A stretch of 64,000 nucleotides of DNA from Microcoleus sp. CAWBG506 (GTDB lineage: Bacteria > Cyanobacteriota > Cyanobacteriia > Cyanobacteriales > Microcoleaceae), in the NCBI GenBank assembly GCA_020883125.1, contig JAHREW010000002.1:142040-206039 (forward strand), read 5' to 3'. Below, piece by piece: positions 26,604 to 36,100 of this stretch; the stretch's first letter is position 1, and every line of letters begins with the position of its first letter. The notes beneath the pieces are model-generated. The model was not told the origin of the DNA and did no database searches. It saw only the letters and a program-made list of their open reading frames with translations. A program made the position numbers and the translations under genes.

Positions 26604-29219
26604 ATGAAATTTACTCGATCGCTCCGTCAAGCAATTTTGTTATTTTTAATTTCTTGTTGGCTGGCAATTGCCATTCCTCCTGCTGTTGCTCAAGTTCAGC
26701 CCAAAGATGCGATGCAGCTTGTTCAACAAGCTCGCAGTTTTTATGATTCGGAAAGGTTTTCCCAGGTTGTGCCGCTGTTACAGCAAGCTGCGGTGGTGTT
26801 TGAGGCGAAAGGACAAAATCTCGATCGAGCTACGGCTTTGAGCAATTTGGCTGCAACTTTTGGACAACTGAATGACTGGGAGCAGGCTGAAGTTGCTATT
26901 AATTCGAGTTTGTCGGTGGTGCGTCAGTTGCCGAAAACGATTGAACAGCAGGGGATTTTGGGTCAAAGTCTGAATATTCAAGGACAATTGCAACTGGAAC
27001 GGGGACGGACTCAGGAGGCGATCGATATTTGGACTGAAGCTGCTAAAATTTTTGAGGAAATTCAGGCTAAAGACCAGTTGTTTCAAATTCATATTAATCA
27101 AAGTAGGGCTTGGGAAACTCTGGGACTTTATCCGAGAGCTTGCAAAGTTTTGTTGGATTCTTTTAAGTTGGAACACACAACTTGTGAGGTTTCAAGTGCC
27201 AGTTTGGCAAGTTTGAAAAATCCGCTGATTTCGGCGGAAAATGTTCGGGGAATTAATGCTTTAGGTAGGGTGCTTCGGGTTTTGGGAAAACTCGATCGCT
27301 CTCAGGAGATACTTTTAGTAGGACTTGAAGGGGCAGAAAAATTGGGACTCAGACAAGAGGAGGCTCAAATCGCTCTTAATCTTGGTAATACGGAACGGGC
27401 TAAAAGTAATATACCTGGTTTAAAGCCAGAACAGCGATTACAGTTGGAGCGATCGGCTCTTTCGTATTATGCTCGATCGGCAGATAGAAGTGCGGGGGCA
27501 TCGTCCCTAGGGATGCAGGCGAAATTGAACCAGTTGAGTCTGTTGGTAGAGCGCGAAAATTGGTCGGAAGCAGGGATTTTGTGGCGATCGATCCAACCTC
27601 AAGTCGATGGATTGTCGTGGAATCGCGCCGGACTTTTTGCTCGAATTAATCTGGCAGAAAGTTTGCTCAAATTGGATCGGTTTCCGATCGCGACTGCGGG
27701 TTTGAGCGATATTGACAAAATGCTCAAAGCCGCTTTGGAACCGGCAAACCGTTTGGGCGATAAGCGGATACAAGCTTATATTCTGGGAGCTCGTGGGAAG
27801 GTGTACGAACTCCAGCAGCAGCATTCTTTAGCTGAAACTCTGACTATTCAAGCTTTGAGTTTAGTGCCGGCGTTTCAGTCTCCCGATATTGCTTACCAAT
27901 TATTGTGGCAACTCGGACGGATTCGCAAGGCCGAGGGCAATCTGGAAGGGGCGATCGCCCAATATACTCAAGCTGTGAATGTACTGTCTTCTCTGCGGGG
28001 AGATTTGGTGACGGTTAATCCAGAAGTGCAATTTTCGTTTCGGGAAAGTGCCGAACCGGTTTATCGCCAATTAGTCGAACTGCTTTTGGCAGAGGAATCC
28101 CCTAGTCAAGATAAGTTAAAGCTGGCTCGCCAAACGGTTGAATCTTTGCAGTTGGCAGAATTGGATAACTTTTTTCGCGATGCTTGTGCTGATGCTAAAC
28201 CAAAGTCGATCGAGGAAATCGATCCTAGGGCGGCGGTGATTTATCCGATTATTTTGAGCGATCGTTTGGAGGTAATTTTGTCAATTCCTGGCAAACCCTT
28301 GCGCCGTTACAGCACGAAGAAGACTCAGAAAGAGTTGGAAATTACCTTCAGACTAGCCAAAAATGCGATCAGGCCTGCTGCTTTTCCGCGAGAAAGGAAG
28401 CCACCTGTTCAACAAGTTTACGATTGGTTAATCCGTCCTGCGGAGGCGGATTTGACTGCTAGTGGGATTAAAACCCTGGTATTTGTACTGGATGGCTATT
28501 TACGAAATCTGCCGATGGCGATTCTGCACGATGGCAAACAGTTTCTGGTAGAAAAATACAATATTGCTTTAGCACCGGGACTACAATTGCTCGCACCCAA
28601 ACCGCTGAGCCAAGTTAAGTTACAAGTGCTGACTGCTGCCCTCTCTGAGGCGCGTCAAGGCTTCGCAGCTTTGCCGGGAGTTAAGCGAGAAATTCAGCAA
28701 ATTGCAGCTCAGATGCCGACGAGTGGGCTGCTAAACGAACAGTTTGTGAGCCGAGAGTTGCAAGCTCGAATTAAGGCGGGGTCTTACCCGATCGTCCATT
28801 TGGCAACCCACGGTCAGTTTAGCTCGAATGCCACGGATACTTTTATTGTGACTTGGGATCAGAAAGTGAATGTTAAGGAGTTCGATCGACTGTTGCGATC
28901 GCGTACAGGGGAAAAACAACAGGCGATCGAGCTTTTGGTATTGAGTGCTTGCGAAACTGCTTCGGGGGATAGTCGCGCGGCTTTGGGTTTGGCTGGGGCG
29001 GCAATTCGATCGGGGGCCCGCAGCACTGTGGCGACTCTTTGGCAAGTTAACGACGAATCTACTGCTATATTTATGGCTGAGTTCTATCGGCAACTGGCTT
29101 TGCCTAAAACCAGCAAAGTGGAAGCTCTCCGCAATGCTCAATTAACCCTGCTCAACAACCCACTGTATAAAAACCCCTATTTCTGGGCACCTTTTGTACT
29201 GGTGGGGAATTGGCAATAA
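26604..29219 (+). CDS. exported TPR-CHAT caspase-like protein
   Basis: An 871-residue protein with a signal peptide (ILLFLISCWLAIAIPPAVAQ, residues 12-31). TPR-type helical repeats span about 35 to 480 (for example ATALSNLAATFGQLNDWEQAE), and a CHAT domain follows from about 560 to 871. CHAT is a clan CD (caspase/separase-like) peptidase domain first defined in cyanobacterial HetF-type proteins. The catalytic pair is intact: His736 in HLATHGQF and Cys783 in VLSACETASG. The domain ends ATLWQVNDESTAIFMAEFY and YFWAPFVLVGNW. The signal peptide places it in the periplasm or outside. It follows two tpsA genes with a 71-bp gap on the same strand, so it may be part of the secretion operon and act on exoproteins. 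Substrate is unknown. Confidence 0.88.
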   Translation: MKFTRSLRQAILLFLISCWLAIAIPPAVAQVQPKDAMQLVQQARSFYDSERFSQVVPLLQQAAVVFEAKGQNLDRATALSNLAATFGQLNDWEQAEVAINSSLSVVRQLPKTIEQQGILGQSLNIQGQLQLERGRTQEAIDIWTEAAKIFEEIQAKDQLFQIHINQSRAWETLGLYPRACKVLLDSFKLEHTTCEVSSASLASLKNPLISAENVRGINALGRVLRVLGKLDRSQEILLVGLEGAEKLGLRQEEAQIALNLGNTERAKSNIPGLKPEQRLQLERSALSYYARSADRSAGASSLGMQAKLNQLSLLVERENWSEAGILWRSIQPQVDGLSWNRAGLFARINLAESLLKLDRFPIATAGLSDIDKMLKAALEPANRLGDKRIQAYILGARGKVYELQQQHSLAETLTIQALSLVPAFQSPDIAYQLLWQLGRIRKAEGNLEGAIAQYTQAVNVLSSLRGDLVTVNPEVQFSFRESAEPVYRQLVELLLAEESPSQDKLKLARQTVESLQLAELDNFFRDACADAKPKSIEEIDPRAAVIYPIILSDRLEVILSIPGKPLRRYSTKKTQKELEITFRLAKNAIRPAAFPRERKPPVQQVYDWLIRPAEADLTASGIKTLVFVLDGYLRNLPMAILHDGKQFLVEKYNIALAPGLQLLAPKPLSQVKLQVLTAALSEARQGFAALPGVKREIQQIAAQMPTSGLLNEQFVSRELQARIKAGSYPIVHLATHGQFSSNATDTFIVTWDQKVNVKEFDRLLRSRTGEKQQAIELLVLSACETASGDSRAALGLAGAAIRSGARSTVATLWQVNDESTAIFMAEFYRQLALPKTSKVEALRNAQLTLLNNPLYKNPYFWAPFVLVGNWQ

Positions 29220-29225
29220 TTTTAG

Positions 29226-29270
29226 ATGGGCATTGGGTATGGGGCATTGGGTATGGGGTATTGGGCATCA
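29226..29270. repeat. GGGTATTGGGCAT-type simple repeat
   Basis: A run of alternating GGGCATTGGG and TATGGGG units just after the CHAT gene, followed by two CAACTGCCAA copies. Such low-complexity runs are common in filamentous cyanobacterial intergenic DNA. No function is apparent. Confidence 0.7.
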
Positions 29271-29377
29271 ACTGCCAACCGTCAACTGCCAAATAACTCA
29301 AATACGCTTAGTTTTTTGTTAAAGTTTGTAAACTGTTAAAAGTGCTTGACGCATTTGATATTTTTCCGAGGATTTCT

Positions 29378-30319
29378 ATGAAGCAACTTTTAATTGCTGA
29401 GCGCATCTGCCTGATTGCCCACGTCTTATCGATGGCTTTTGGATTGGCCGGGTTATTACTGATTTTACCCCGTCCTGAATTGGTGATCGGCTTATCTCCG
29501 GCTGGGCAAACTTTGTTCCAGTGGGGGATGGCTGGGGGTGGAGTAGTTTATATCATTTTTGGTGCAGCAACGGTTGCTCTCTATGCCTATCGGACATTGG
29601 GCTTAGGCGCTACTCTCACTTTTTTGCTGCCTTCGGTGTTTCTATCTTTGGGTAGCGAGTTATTGGGAACGAGTACCGGTTTTCCCTTCGGCAATTACCA
29701 GTATTTGAGCGGCTTGGGCTACAAAATTGCAGGGCTGGTGCCGTTTACCATCCCCCTGTCGTGGTTTTATCTGGGAATGGTTTGTTATGTGATGGCTCGC
29801 GCTGGCTTGGCTGGTGGTAAGGGCGAACTCAACTGGGTGCGCCAACTTGGGGCGATCGCCCTTGGTGCTGTGCTACTAACAGCATGGGATTTTGTACTAG
29901 ATCCGGCGATGAGTCAGACTTCTGTGCCTTTTTGGGAGTTTGAGGAACTTGGAGCTTTCTTCGGGATGCCTTACCGCAATTTGGCGGGATGGATGGGTAC
30001 GGGAGCGCTGTTTATGTCCTCGGCAGCTTTTTTCTGGAGAAAAACTCCGATTCATTTGGATCGCTCAGAAATGAGTTTGCCATTGATTGTTTATGTGGTA
30101 AATTTTGCTTTCGGAGCAATTATTACTGTAACTTCTTTGGATTCTCGGTTCTGGTTCCCAACCATGCTAGCTGTGCTTCTGGGTGTAGTGCCGGCGATCG
30201 TCTTAAGTTCGATGGCGAAACCTTCAGCAGGTAAGGCGACAGAAACAATTGCGTCTTTGGATAAATCTGCTGTGACAGCGGAAATTCCACCTCAGCCGGT
30301 TGGCGCTGTACGCAAGTAA
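29378..30319 (+). CDS. cruF: carotenoid 1,2-hydratase type protein CruF
   Basis: CruF hydrates the psi-end of carotenes (gamma-carotene 1',2'-hydratase step) in myxoxanthophyll synthesis. The 313-residue protein is integral to the membrane, with about seven hydrophobic segments. It carries family stretches GTSTGFPFGNYQYLSGLGYK near residue 104, VPFTIPLSWFYLGMV, TAWDFVLDPAMSQ near 180, FWEFEELGAFFGMPYRNLAGW and the conserved acidic residues in these loops. The ATG at 29378 follows GAGGATTTCT; an upstream GTG at 29342 is less likely. It is followed on the same strand by cruG, the same order as reported for other cyanobacteria, which supports both assignments. Confidence 0.9.
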   Translation: MKQLLIAERICLIAHVLSMAFGLAGLLLILPRPELVIGLSPAGQTLFQWGMAGGGVVYIIFGAATVALYAYRTLGLGATLTFLLPSVFLSLGSELLGTSTGFPFGNYQYLSGLGYKIAGLVPFTIPLSWFYLGMVCYVMARAGLAGGKGELNWVRQLGAIALGAVLLTAWDFVLDPAMSQTSVPFWEFEELGAFFGMPYRNLAGWMGTGALFMSSAAFFWRKTPIHLDRSEMSLPLIVYVVNFAFGAIITVTSLDSRFWFPTMLAVLLGVVPAIVLSSMAKPSAGKATETIASLDKSAVTAEIPPQPVGAVRK

Positions 30320-30799
30320 GATCTAATCTGGAATTTTACAGCTATAGCAACTGCCAAGGCGATTAGGGCAGATTTTGTAGGGGCGGGTTCACCGATATCT
30401 TTCATCGGTATAGACAAATTCTCTAAACCCGCCCCCACCCCACGACTTAACCACCCTGGCGGTTGCTATAGTTAAAAAACCCGGTTTCTGGTAGAAACCG
30501 GGTTTTTTAGATGCGATTGCTGTTAGAGCAATTCCGGTTGCACGAGGATAGAAACGGAGGACACGGCAGTGCCGTTTCCCTACCCCAAAATCATCGATTG
30601 TAGAGAAACGGCACTGCCGTGTCCTGATTGTTCTTCGCACGCGCAATTCCGTATTAAGGTCGGAGACGGCATTGCCGTCTCCCTACCCCAAAATCATCGA
30701 TTGTAGGGAAACGGCACTGCCGTGTCCTGATTGTTCTTCGCACGCGCAATTCCTGTAATATATTAAAAGTCAAAAACTTATCGACTTTTTTATATTAAA
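30320..30799. repeat. repeat-filled gap between cruF and cruG
   Basis: A 480-bp gap with no gene. It contains a GTAGGGGCGGGTT / AACCCGCCCCC pair at 30378-30437 around a CCGATATCTTTCATCGG hairpin. A 15-bp perfect stem AAAAAACCCGGTTTC / GAAACCGGGTTTTTT follows at 30474-30508. Then four ACGGCA-TGCCGT palindromes lie near 30559, 30606, 30660 and 30709. The last four sit in a duplication with a 103-bp period (CCCTACCCCAAAATCATCGA at 30578 and 30681). The 30474 hairpin followed by T6 could terminate cruF transcription. Confidence 0.88.
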
Positions 30800-32011
30800 T
30801 TGATTTCCCCGATCGCCTCTCACATCCCCCCAAATCTCTTGACAAGTATCATCTCTTTCACACTCCTGCTGCTGCAATTACCCGCCGTGGCAATTCTGAT
30901 GTCGCGTTTAATCAAAGGCCCTTCGCGCATCCCGCCCCTAGAACCCGCATCGCCGACACTGGATTTGCTTGGTGCTTGTACAGTTGTTGTCCCGACTTTG
31001 AATGAAGCCGATCGCCTTTGGCCTTGCTTAGATGGATTAAGCAACCAAAGTTACGAACTGCGAGAAGTGATTGTTGTTGATAGCTATTCCGTTGACGGCA
31101 CCGCAGATTTAGTTAAAACCGCAGCAGCAAAAGACCCCCGGTTTCGGGTCATTAATGATGACCCACTACCGGCTGGTTGGGTGGGGCGTCCCTGGGCTTT
31201 GCACACAGGTTTTTTGGCAAGTTCCGACAAGTGCGAGTGGATTTTGGGGATAGATGCCGATACTGTGCCGCATCCGGGTTTGATTGCAAGTTTGCTCAAA
31301 ACGGCGATCGCCAAAAATTATGATTTAATTTCGCTATCGCCGCAGTTTATCCTCAAGTATCCAGGGGAATTTTGGCTGCAACCGGCGCTGTTGATGACAT
31401 TGGTTTATCGCTTCGGACCGACCGGGACTGGTGGAGATGTGCCGGAATTGGTGATGGCCAACGGTCAATGTTTTTTGTGTCGGCGCGAGGTTTTGGTGCA
31501 ATTGGACGGCTACGAGTCTGCTAGGGGTTCCTTTTGCGATGATGTGACTCTGGCTCGCTATGCGGCTGCTAAGGGCTTTAAGGTGGGCTTTTTGGACGGG
31601 GCTAAGGTGTTGAAGGTGCGGATGTATGAGGGGGCGATCGAGACTTGGAATGAGTGGGGGCGATCGCTCGATTTGAAAGATGCTGCTTCCAGGGTTCAAA
31701 TTTGGGGCGATTTGTGGCTGTTGTTTGCAGTTCAAGGTTTGCCGGTACTGATTTTGTTGTGCTATTTGTTGTTTGGTTGGCGATCGCCTGTGGCGGTGTT
31801 TCCCTACGGTTTGCTGTTGGGATTGAATGTATTTTTGGTGGCGGTGCGATCGGCTTTGTGTTTGGCGATCGCCCCAAGCTACGATACAACTCAGGCTTCT
31901 GGTAAATGGCTGTTTTGGCTTTCTCCTTTAGCCGATCCGTTAGCATTTTTGCGAATTCTAATTTCTGCGTTGAATCAGCCGACTCAGTGGCGCGGCCGCA
32001 AGTATGAATAG
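30800..32011 (+). CDS. cruG: myxoxanthophyll glycosyltransferase CruG
   Basis: Family 2 glycosyltransferase thought to add the sugar at the 2'-hydroxyl made by CruF and CrtR-type enzymes. The 403-residue protein has an N-terminal membrane segment (IISFTLLLLQLPAVAILMS). The GT-A fold starts with CTVVVPTLNEADRL near residue 61 and REVIVVDSYSVDGTADL near 88, then LGIDADTVPHPG with the metal-binding Asp-x-Asp near 150. SFCDDVTLARYAAAKG lies near 245, and the C-terminus has two or three membrane segments. The best start is the TTG at 30800, because no ATG or GTG precedes the membrane segment; the first internal ATG (MSRLIKG) would remove it. Gene order cruF-cruG supports the call. Confidence 0.87.
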   Translation: MISPIASHIPPNLLTSIISFTLLLLQLPAVAILMSRLIKGPSRIPPLEPASPTLDLLGACTVVVPTLNEADRLWPCLDGLSNQSYELREVIVVDSYSVDGTADLVKTAAAKDPRFRVINDDPLPAGWVGRPWALHTGFLASSDKCEWILGIDADTVPHPGLIASLLKTAIAKNYDLISLSPQFILKYPGEFWLQPALLMTLVYRFGPTGTGGDVPELVMANGQCFLCRREVLVQLDGYESARGSFCDDVTLARYAAAKGFKVGFLDGAKVLKVRMYEGAIETWNEWGRSLDLKDAASRVQIWGDLWLLFAVQGLPVLILLCYLLFGWRSPVAVFPYGLLLGLNVFLVAVRSALCLAIAPSYDTTQASGKWLFWLSPLADPLAFLRILISALNQPTQWRGRKYE

Positions 32012-32050
32012 TCGTTAATTTTTTGCTGGATTTTTCAAAATTGGTAGAAG

Positions 32051-32085
32051 TGCGATCGCCCTTTTGGATCGAATGGGCGATCGCA
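32051..32085. repeat. HIP1-based inverted repeat
   Basis: TGCGATCGCCC (32051-32061) and GGGCGATCGCA (32075-32085) form an 11-bp perfect stem around 13 bases, between convergent cruG and rnhA. Both arms contain the cyanobacterial HIP1-type octamer. Confidence 0.75.
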
Positions 32086-32102
32086 GCCGTAAAAAAAACT
32101 GG

Positions 32103-32137
32103 CAGAAAGCAGTATTTTGATAAAACACTGCTTTCTG
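32103..32137. terminator. hairpin between convergent cruG and rnhA
   Basis: CAGAAAGCAGT (32103-32113) pairs perfectly with ACTGCTTTCTG (32127-32137) around an A/T-rich 13-base loop. It lies 92 bp after cruG and 37 bp after the rnhA stop on the other strand, a fit for a shared terminator. TAATAACTAA-type short repeats follow to 32175. Confidence 0.55.
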
Positions 32138-32173
32138 CTTTCTGGCAACTGACTAATAACTAATAACTAATAA

Positions 32174-33067
32174 TTAATCAACCGTACTTACGTGGTCTAT
32201 GCGTTCCAATTGCCAGAGAATTTGATTTCCCTCGCGGCGCACCCGCGAAACTACCCAGTTTCGCCAAACCCAGTTGTCTCCACGACTGGTAACAGCACTG
32301 GCATTTACATCCATCAAGTCAGCTAATTCAGAACTTGTGATCAAGTAGCCTTTAGTGGCAACTTCATCAGCTATATGCAAGGTTTCGATCAGGTTTCGGA
32401 GGTCCTGAACCCTCACCTCGCGGGGTAAGTTCTCCAGAGTATCGGCAGTAGAATCCATCATGGCAGCATTGGAGATGAGAAGGTCAGAAGTTATGACATA
32501 GGATTCTATCGTTTTGTTACCAAATGTTTCCGTTTCATCTGAAACATTTGTGTTTTCCGACTGTATGGGCAGTGCGCCCGTGCCTGCCCCAACCCCTTTG
32601 TGTTGTTGCAGTTCGGGAACGAGATTCCGCGAAAAGCTGCGGGCGATTTCGTCGCATCTATCGTTATAGAAATCGCCAGAGTGACCCCGGACGTGTTCCC
32701 ACTTCACTTGCCGGGAATTGAGCAGGTCTAGCAGGTGCCAGAGGTCTTGATTGACGACATCTTTGCCTGTGGAAGTTTTCCACCCTTTGTTTTTCCAGCC
32801 TTGAATCCATTTTGTGATACCGTTTTTGACGTACTCGCTGTCGGTGTAAAGGGTGACTGGTTCGATTTGACCGGAATTGGCAAAAAACTCTAAGGCGGCG
32901 ATCGCAGCCTGCATTTCCATGCGGTTATTGGTACTTTGGGACTGTGCACCTCCGAGTTCGTGACAGTTGCCATCGGCGAAGCAAACCACTGCGCCCCAGC
33001 CGCCTGGGCCTGGGTTGCCGGAACAAGCGCCGTCTGTATACAAGCTTTTGATTTGCGGAATTGTCAT
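32174..33067 (-). CDS. rnhA: ribonuclease HI with C-terminal extension
   Basis: Cleaves RNA in RNA-DNA hybrids. Residues 1-150 are a full RNase HI domain. The four acidic active-site residues are present in YTDGACSGNPG (Asp11), NRMEMQAA (Glu51), LYTDSEYV (Asp75) and FYNDRCDEIA (near 138). The protein is 297 residues, about twice the usual 155. A linker at about 155-185 contains repeat-derived sequence (GVGAGTGALPIQ, NVSDETETFGN). A C-terminal region of about 85 residues (VRVQDLRNLIETL to QLERIDHV) then looks like a winged-helix-type DNA-binding fold with ELADLMDVNASAVTSRG. The extension is seen in other cyanobacterial RNases H to my recollection. Its role is unknown. Confidence 0.92.
   Translation of the reverse strand: MTIPQIKSLYTDGACSGNPGPGGWGAVVCFADGNCHELGGAQSQSTNNRMEMQAAIAALEFFANSGQIEPVTLYTDSEYVKNGITKWIQGWKNKGWKTSTGKDVVNQDLWHLLDLLNSRQVKWEHVRGHSGDFYNDRCDEIARSFSRNLVPELQQHKGVGAGTGALPIQSENTNVSDETETFGNKTIESYVITSDLLISNAAMMDSTADTLENLPREVRVQDLRNLIETLHIADEVATKGYLITSSELADLMDVNASAVTSRGDNWVWRNWVVSRVRREGNQILWQLERIDHVSTVD
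32521..32605. repeat. repeat-derived linker inside rnhA
   Basis: CAAATGTTTC and GAAACATTTG (32521-32550) form a perfect 10-bp inverted repeat. Right after it, GGGCAGTGCGCCCGTGCCTG (32567-32586) resembles the GGGGTAGTGCCCCCGTGCCT repeat in front of mcrC at 54837. Both lie in the linker between the RNase H domain and the C-terminal extension without breaking the frame. Confidence 0.65.
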
Positions 33068-33147
33068 GGGCGAGTTAATCTATTTTTTAGAGGTATGTTG
33101 TTGGCAGATGTCAAAATTTAAGAGAATCGCGATCGGACCTAGGTGCT

Positions 33148-36100
33148 ATGAAAAATGCCAACTTAAAGATTAAAAAGGTCGGGCTATTTATTTTTCCGTT
33201 TTCTTTGTTAATTTTTAATACTTTCGCCCAAGCCCAAACAGTAATCCCAGCGGCGGATGGTACTGGCACTAATGTGACCCGCACTGACAACCGCTACGAT
33301 ATTGGTGGTGGCAGTTTGTCCGGGGACGGGGCGAATCTTTTTCATAGTTTTCAGAAGTTCGGCATCCCGGAAGGTCAGGTTGCTAATTTTTTGACCAATC
33401 CAGGGATTCAAAATATATTAGGCCGCATTTCTGGCGGGGATGCTTCCCTAATTAATGGTTTAATTACTGTCACTGGTGGCAACTCTAATCTTTTTTTAAT
33501 TAATCCTGCGGGGATGGTGTTTGGTCCCAACGCCAGTTTGAATGTGCCGGCGTCTTTCACTGCAACTACTGCTACAGGGGTCGGTTTTGGTTCTAATTGG
33601 TTTAATGCTACGGGCATAAATGATTTTAGCACGCTAGTTGGTACTCCTAATAGTTTTTATTTTGGGGTGGCTTCACCGGGAAGTATTGTGAATGCTGCTA
33701 ATTTGGCTGTGGCACCTGGCCAAAGTTTGGCTTTGTTGGGCGGTACTGTGATTAGTACGGGGAATTTGTCGGCACCGGGAGGTAACATTACTGTTGCTAG
33801 TGTGGGAACTGGAAGTGCGATTCGCATTAGTCAACCAGGGCATTTGTTGAGTTTAGAAATTGCTACTGGTGGCAATTTACCGATTTCTCCCTTGGTTGCA
33901 AATCCTGTTTCTTTGCCGCAGTTGCTGACTGGTAGTGGTGTGAATGGTGCGACTGGTGTTGCTGTGGCGGGTGATGGTACGGTGCGACTTGTGAACTCTG
34001 GTTTGCAGGTGAATTCGGGGGATGTGGCGATCGCTAGAAGTAATCTTACCCCAATTTCTGATTTAACTGCGGCAAATGCTCGCCTCTGGGCTGCTAATAA
34101 TCTCACATTAGATGGGGTTCAATTATACACAACTGGTAACTTGACTTTGACTGCGGGAAATGCTGCGCAAGTGCGTGACAGTGCGACGCATCCGTTTTTG
34201 GCTCAGGCTGGGGGTAATTTATACATTCAGGGCGATCGCACTATCGATATTCTGACTCAAAATGCGATCGGTGCTTTGGCTCTGGCTCCCCAATTTCAGG
34301 CGGGTGGCGCTTTGAGTTTAGTTAGTAATGGCGTGATTTCTGGGGATGCTCACTTTGTTTCGGGAGGCAATTTTTCAATTCGGAATCTGTCAGGAATGCC
34401 TGGAAATTTTGTGAGTTTATTTGACCCGATTATTAGTTCTGAGGCTGATGTTTTTTTTGGAGATTATACTGGTGCTTCGCTGAAAGTGGAGGCTAAGGGA
34501 AGTATTGTGGCACAGGATATTACAATTACTCGCCCGGATACAGCCCTCGATATTGGCAATGTTAGTGCTGATTCCGATATTGCTATTTTAACTACGACTC
34601 CGGCATTGATTTTGCGGGCGGGAGTTCGGAATTTGGCTAATACTCCGAATGTTCCTAATGCTGTTGAGGGTAATTTTGATGATAATGAAACTACTCCTTT
34701 AGGTGAGGAGGCTATATTTAATCCGGGGATTATTAACTCGAATCCCTTAATTATTGTAGATAATATTTCTGCTGCGGGGCTGGTGAGTTTGGCGGCTCCT
34801 GGAACTGTCGCAACTAGAGATATTAATGGTGGAGAAATTAAGCTAGAAAGCGGACAGGGTGTGGTGGTTGGTGGCCGATTGACTTCTAGTTCGACCATTA
34901 ATATTCAGGCTGCTGATAATATTATATTGACAAATGACATTTCCCGTGCTGATGTAAATGGTAATGTGAGTTTCAACAGCAGTGGGGGTAGTATAGTCAC
35001 TGGGGCGATCGATACGGGGAATTCTGGGGCGATCGAACTTAGAGCTTTTGGAAATGTGAATTTTGGGAATTTACAGGGCACTAAGGTTGATATTGCTAGT
35101 AACTCCGGGGAATTGGGAGTTTTGAGCGATCCTAATCTCATAGTCCCTAATACTACACCAGTGGATATTGCAGCAACTGCAAATATCAGTTTGACCGCTT
35201 CTAGGAACTTAACGGTAGGTAATCTTAATGCTGCTACTGTCAATGCTAGCAGCAATACGGGCAATGTCACCACGGGGGCGATCGCTACTACTGGAGATGT
35301 CAGAATTTTAGCCAAACAGCTAATTAATACTGGGGTGGTAACTGTTAATCCTATTGCACAAAACTTCATTCCCACAGTCAATCTGGATGCTCAAACTAAC
35401 ATTGCTACGCCCTCCATCAATGCTCCCGCCGCCACCATTGCTGTCAGAGCATCCAGGGACTTAAATATCGGCAATTTGCAGGGGGCGGCAGTTGATGTTA
35501 ATAGTGATGGAGGCCAAATTGCGATCGGCAATAGTGTGACAACTGGAAATATTAATGTTGCTGCTTCTGGTAATGTAAAATCAGGAATTTTACAGGGAGT
35601 TGGAGTTAATGTTAAGAGTGATTCTGGAAGTATTGAAACTGCCAATACTACTGCCACTAGAAATGTAAATTTAGCCGCAGCCAGCGATATAAATGCAGGA
35701 ATTTTGCGGGGAGTTGCAGTTGATGTTAACAGCAGCAGGGGGAGTGTTACGACTGGTAATATAAATGCTACCGAGACTGTGGGCGTTGTAGCGGGGAGGC
35801 AAATCACAGTAGGGCGTATAGATGTTAATGCTGTTGGGGGCGATCGCACTGCTACGGTAAATCTGAATGCTCGCAATGATATTAGTGTAGCATCGATTAA
35901 TGCGACTGGAGGTACGGTGGCGATCGGCACTCCGGGTTTTGTGCGAATCACCAATTCTTTTTTAAACCAAAACGGTACTCCTGTTAGCATCTCAACTGTT
36001 GGTGCTAATCGACAAGGTTCCGTTACTATTAATCATGGTGGCGCTAACACTAACCCGCCAACGCCTTTTGCGATCGGAGATGCCAGAATTAACGGTAGTG

